A DNA stretch of 27,059 bases from Candidatus Puniceispirillum sp. GTDB taxonomy: Bacteria; Pseudomonadota; Alphaproteobacteria; Puniceispirillales; Puniceispirillaceae. Position numbers and translations under genes: made by a program. The notes under the pieces are model-generated. The model ran no database searches. It had not been told where the DNA came from and was given only the letters and a program-made list of their open reading frames with translations. The DNA lies in contig JABJBD010000075.1 in the NCBI GenBank assembly GCA_018668795.1, forward strand, positions 1 to 27,059, written 5' to 3'. Below are positions 24,329-27,059 of this stretch, piece after piece; position 1 is the first letter of the stretch, and each line of letters starts with the position of its first letter.

Positions 24329-25945
24329 ATGGGCGGCGAGAGAATTTGGCTTTTTGATACGACATTGCGCGATGGCGGGCAGACACGCGGCGTTGACTTT
24401 TCGCATGCAGACAAAATTGCGATTGCCTCTGCGCTAGACGAAATTGGTATCGACTATGTCGAAGGTGGCTGGCCAGGGGCAAATCCGACTGATGACGCCT
24501 TTTTTGCCAACCCTCCGCAGCTCAAAAATGCCAAGATGGTTGCCTTTGGCATGACCCGACGTGGTGGTCGCAGCACCGCCAATGACCCTGGCTTGAACGC
24601 GGTTCTTGATGCTGATGTACCAGCCGCCTGTTTGGTTGGTAAAACATGGGATTTCCATGTAAAAACCGCGCTGAATATTACATTTGAAGAAAATCTGGAC
24701 ATGATTAGCCAGTCGATTGCCGCCGCCAAGGAACGCGGGCGAGAAGCAATGTTTGACTGTGAGCATTTCTTTGATGGCTATAAAGCCAACCCGTCTTTTG
24801 CCCTTGATTGTGTAAAGGCGGCACATGCAGGTGGTGCCAGCTGGGTTGTGTTATGTGACACTAATGGTGGCACCTTGCCTGATGATGTGTATGAGATTGT
24901 CAGTGCGGTGAAACAGGCTTGCCCTGATGTTGCGCTGGGTATCCATTGCCATAATGATGCGGGTGTTGCAGTGGCAAATTCACTAGCTGCAATCCGCGCA
25001 GGCGCGCGTCAGGTGCAGGGCACAATCAACGGACTTGGTGAACGTTGCGGCAATGCAGACTTGATTTCATTGATACCATCTTTGGTGCTGAAAACAGAAT
25101 TTGAAACAGGTATTGCAAAAGACAAGTTACCAAAATTAATGACATTGTCTCGGATGCTGGATGAGCGTTTGAACCGCGCGCCAAATGCGCATGCGCCCTA
25201 TGTTGGCGCAGCAGCCTTTGCGCATAAAGGTGGTTTGCACGCATCAGCAGCGCAAAAAGACCCTAGAACCTATGAACATGTCGCGCCTGAGTCAGTTGGC
25301 AATGAACGCCATTATCTGGTGTCCGATCAGGCGGGCCGGTCAAATATGCTGGCGCGTTTTGCGGAATTCGGGATTGACGTTGATGCCAAGGATCCACGTC
25401 TTGATCGTTTGATCGCAGTGGTTAAAGAAAAAGAATATGAAGGCTGGGCATTTGACTCTGCCGAAGCCAGTTTTGAATTATTGGCACGCCGGATGTTAGG
25501 TGAGCCAAGTGATTATTTCTCAATTGGCCGTTTTCGGGTCATGGATGAACGCCGCTTTAATGCTAAAGGTGATCTGGTTGTTGAGTCCGAAGCGACAGCG
25601 ACAATTGTGGTGGGCGCAGATAGCCATCATGAAGCGGCTGTAGGAAATGGTCCGGTAAATGCGGTTGATACAGCAATGCGCAAAGCCTTGGTTTCGGCGT
25701 ATCCAACACTGGCTGATGTCGAGCTTGTGGATTATAAAGTCCGTATTCTGGACGCCAATGATGATATGTCTGGCACTGGGGCGATGACCCGTGTGTTGAT
25801 CGAATTTCGTGTGCCAGATGGTACCACATGGCGTACCGTTGGCTTGTCAACGAATATAATCGATGCATCGGTCGCGGCACTTGGTGATGGTATGATCTGG
25901 AAATTGATGCATGATAAAGTTCCAGCTCCTCAGGGTGTGGCGTGA
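24329..25945 (+). CDS. cimA: (R)-citramalate synthase
   Basis: A 538-residue member of the isopropylmalate/homocitrate/citramalate synthase family, of the CimA type that condenses pyruvate and acetyl-CoA to citramalate, the threonine-independent entry to isoleucine synthesis. The TIM-barrel domain begins LFDTTLRDGGQTRGVDF (8-24) with catalytic R14 and metal ligand D15, and the metal-binding HCHND lies at 206-210. GTINGLGERCGNADL and HKGGLHASA follow. The C-terminal LeuA-type allosteric domain (roughly residues 400-530, with MSGTGAMTRVLIEF) implies feedback control by an end product such as isoleucine. An ATG at 24281 is in frame, but ATG 24329 has GGGAG 8 nt upstream and gives the standard N-terminus. 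The window holds no other isoleucine genes. Confidence 0.92.
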   Translation: MGGERIWLFDTTLRDGGQTRGVDFSHADKIAIASALDEIGIDYVEGGWPGANPTDDAFFANPPQLKNAKMVAFGMTRRGGRSTANDPGLNAVLDADVPAACLVGKTWDFHVKTALNITFEENLDMISQSIAAAKERGREAMFDCEHFFDGYKANPSFALDCVKAAHAGGASWVVLCDTNGGTLPDDVYEIVSAVKQACPDVALGIHCHNDAGVAVANSLAAIRAGARQVQGTINGLGERCGNADLISLIPSLVLKTEFETGIAKDKLPKLMTLSRMLDERLNRAPNAHAPYVGAAAFAHKGGLHASAAQKDPRTYEHVAPESVGNERHYLVSDQAGRSNMLARFAEFGIDVDAKDPRLDRLIAVVKEKEYEGWAFDSAEASFELLARRMLGEPSDYFSIGRFRVMDERRFNAKGDLVVESEATATIVVGADSHHEAAVGNGPVNAVDTAMRKALVSAYPTLADVELVDYKVRILDANDDMSGTGAMTRVLIEFRVPDGTTWRTVGLSTNIIDASVAALGDGMIWKLMHDKVPAPQGVA

Positions 25946-25971
25946 CCCCCTGACCTTTAAACACGGAATTT

Positions 25972-26742
25972 ATGATGAATGATCTGATACCGATGGATAA
26001 TTGCCCGGTGGTGATTTTGGCACGTCCACAAATGGCTGAAAATATTGGTGCGGCGGCGCGTGCTATGATGAATTGTGGTTTGCGTGACCTGCGCATAGTC
26101 AATCCACGTGATGGATGGCCTAATCCCGTTGCCTTGCCCATGGCGGCAGGGGGGAAATCGATTATTGAGACAGCGCAGGTTTTTGATACATTAGCTGATG
26201 CGGCGCACGATATTTCTTTCATGGTGGCGGCAACTGCCCGCCAACGTGATATGCCCATCCGTGCTAGTGAGCCGCGCGAGATTGTAGATGAGTTGGTTCA
26301 AAAGGCCAAAAAGGGTCGGGTTGCGTTACTGTTTGGCCCCGAAGCATCAGGTTTGGATAATAATGAAGTGGTGCTTGCCGATGTTGCTGTTTCAGCCGCA
26401 TTAAACCCAGATTATCCCTCATTGAATCTGGCACAGGCGGTATTGCTATTGGCATGGGAATGGCGGGTAGCCGGATTATCTGACCTAGGCACCATGCCGC
26501 AACGGCAATCAAGAGATGAGGATGCAGATGATGAGACGGCACCTGTAAAGGAACGCGATTATTTTTTTCAGCGGCTTGAAAGCGCGCTTGATGAGAGTGG
26601 TTTTTTCTCATCAGCCGAGATGGCGCCAGCCGTAAAACGCAACATCCGTGCCCTGATTAACCGCGCCACGCCAAGCCGTCAGGAAATAAGCACCTTGCAT
26701 GGTATTGTTCAGGCTCTGACCAGTAAGCGGCGTGATCGATAG
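25972..26742 (+). CDS. trmJ: tRNA (cytidine/uridine-2'-O-)-methyltransferase, TrmJ family
   Basis: A 256-residue SPOUT (SpoU-class) RNA methyltransferase. TrmJ 2'-O-methylates position 32 of certain tRNAs with S-adenosylmethionine. The three SpoU motifs are present: ENIGAAARAMMNCGL (23-37) with the catalytic Arg R30, LLFGPEASGLDNNEV (119-133) and NPDYPSLNLAQAV (145-157), forming the trefoil knot. The C-terminal helical extension (about 185-256) is expected for TrmJ (E. coli 246 residues). It starts 26 nt after the cimA stop and precedes rpsD, which has its own promoter candidate. Another 2'-O-methyltransferase specificity within the family cannot be excluded. Confidence 0.88.
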   Translation: MMNDLIPMDNCPVVILARPQMAENIGAAARAMMNCGLRDLRIVNPRDGWPNPVALPMAAGGKSIIETAQVFDTLADAAHDISFMVAATARQRDMPIRASEPREIVDELVQKAKKGRVALLFGPEASGLDNNEVVLADVAVSAALNPDYPSLNLAQAVLLLAWEWRVAGLSDLGTMPQRQSRDEDADDETAPVKERDYFFQRLESALDESGFFSSAEMAPAVKRNIRALINRATPSRQEISTLHGIVQALTSKRRDR

Positions 26743-26746
26743 ATGG

Positions 26747-26775
26747 TTGACAAAATCTATGTGAATGGCTAGTTT
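26747..26775 (+). promoter_or_regulatory. Candidate sigma-70 promoter of rpsD
   Basis: A consensus TTGACA (26747-26752) is followed after exactly 17 nt by TAGTTT (26770-26775), a partial -10. It begins just after the trmJ stop and would start transcription near 26782, giving rpsD a leader of about 77 nt. Confidence 0.45.
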
Positions 26776-26799
26776 GCGCCATTCTCGGGAAAGTGGATT

Positions 26800-26843
26800 A
26801 CACCAGCGGGGTGTGATGCCGGTCGAAAGACCCTACCGGGGCA
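26800..26843 (+). promoter_or_regulatory. Structured rpsD leader, possible S4 autoregulatory element
   Basis: Two adjacent hairpins are visible: ACACC/GGTGT (26800-26804 / 26810-26814) and GGTC-GAAA-GACC (26821-26832), a GNRA tetraloop hairpin that can be closed by TGCC/GGCA (26817-26820 / 26840-26843). A competing pairing, CCGGT/ACCGG (26819-26823 / 26835-26839), uses the same bases. The element ends 2 nt before the AAAGGAG ribosome site. Ribosomal protein S4 represses its own mRNA in other bacteria; such a role here is inference. Confidence 0.35.
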
Positions 26844-26858
26844 ACAAAGGAGCCAAAA

Positions 26859-27059
26859 ATGGCAAAATCAGATCATAAGCGGCATTCCGCTAAACATAAA
26901 ATTGACCGCCGTCTAGGTGTTAACCTGTGGGGTCGTCCTAAATCTCCTGTAAATGCTCGTGAATATGGCCCCGGCCAGCATGGTCAGCGCCGTAAGGGTA
27001 AACTGTCTGACTTCGGTCTGCAGCTGCGCGCCAAGCAGAAGCTGAAAGGCTATTACGGC
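26859..27059 (+). CDS. rpsD: 30S ribosomal protein S4 (N-terminal 67 residues)
   Basis: The ATG at 26859 opens 67 codons that run off the right edge. The peptide starts MAKSDHKRHSAKHKIDRRLG and contains NLWGRPKSPVNAREYGPGQHG and LQLRAKQKLKGYYG, the conserved N-terminal domain of alphaproteobacterial S4. S4 is a primary 16S rRNA binding protein that starts 30S assembly and can repress its own translation. AAAGGAG lies 6 nt before the start, an ideal ribosome site for a highly expressed gene. The zinc-type cysteines of some S4 proteins are absent, so this is the C- form. Only the 3' part is missing because of the window edge. Confidence 0.97.
   Translation, partial: MAKSDHKRHSAKHKIDRRLGVNLWGRPKSPVNAREYGPGQHGQRRKGKLSDFGLQLRAKQKLKGYYG

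Noticed and set aside
25563..26258. 231-codon minus-strand open frame across cimA and trmJ
   Set aside because: Lies opposite two well-supported genes and has no recognisable domain or ribosome site.

Overview
The window looks like chromosomal DNA from a moderate-GC (roughly 45-50% by eye) alphaproteobacterium. Supporting signs are a class II (plant-type) DAHP synthase, a 450-residue glutathione reductase, the trmJ-rpsD neighbourhood, an LptD of alphaproteobacterial shape and a TTAA-N7-TTAA CtrA-type box. The GC level and gene set would suit the marine SAR116 / Puniceispirillum group, but that assignment is inference. There are no insertion sequences, phage genes, CRISPR arrays, tRNAs or rRNAs. 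Most of the window is compact core genome.

Layout. Positions 1-5.9 kb carry envelope and accessory genes: a partial DUF805 membrane protein (-), two tandem GNAT acetyltransferases (+), an isolated lptD (-), and a divergent pair of a GT4 glycosyltransferase (-) and a GT9 heptosyltransferase-like protein (+). Positions 5.9-15 kb are a mosaic of short units. These are a DUF924 protein, a two-gene operon of a Sua5-type t6A enzyme plus a D-2-hydroxyacid dehydrogenase (-), a convergent SRAP peptidase / AlkA-type glycosylase pair, a cytochrome b561, an EamA transporter, an unrecognised small protein and acetoacetyl-CoA synthetase (-). From 15.1 kb to the end every gene is on +: an unknown 151-residue protein behind a CtrA-like box, gor, class II DAHP synthase, nicotinate phosphoribosyltransferase, nadE, gltX, cysS, cimA, trmJ and the start of rpsD.

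Functional links. Nicotinate phosphoribosyltransferase and NAD+ synthetase sit 10 nt apart and catalyse the first and last steps of Preiss-Handler NAD salvage. gltX and cysS overlap by 4 nt (GTGA) and are probably translationally coupled. SRAP (captures abasic sites) and the AlkA-type glycosylase (creates them) converge and share a TTAA that holds both stop codons.

Most notable non-gene signals: (i) a perfect 16-bp parS centromere site, TGTTTCACGTGAAACA, inside cysS at 23284-23299, implying ParB loading here and probable proximity to the replication origin; (ii) four consecutive perfect small stem-loops in the leader of the DAHP synthase gene; (iii) a structured leader with a GAAA tetraloop hairpin and a competing pairing in front of rpsD; (iv) a TTAA cluster containing a CtrA-spaced site before an uncharacterised gene; (v) a near-consensus -10 element almost touching the alkA start codon, suggesting a nearly leaderless mRNA. 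I see no convincing wholly new multi-gene system. The best leads are these regulatory and architectural signals.
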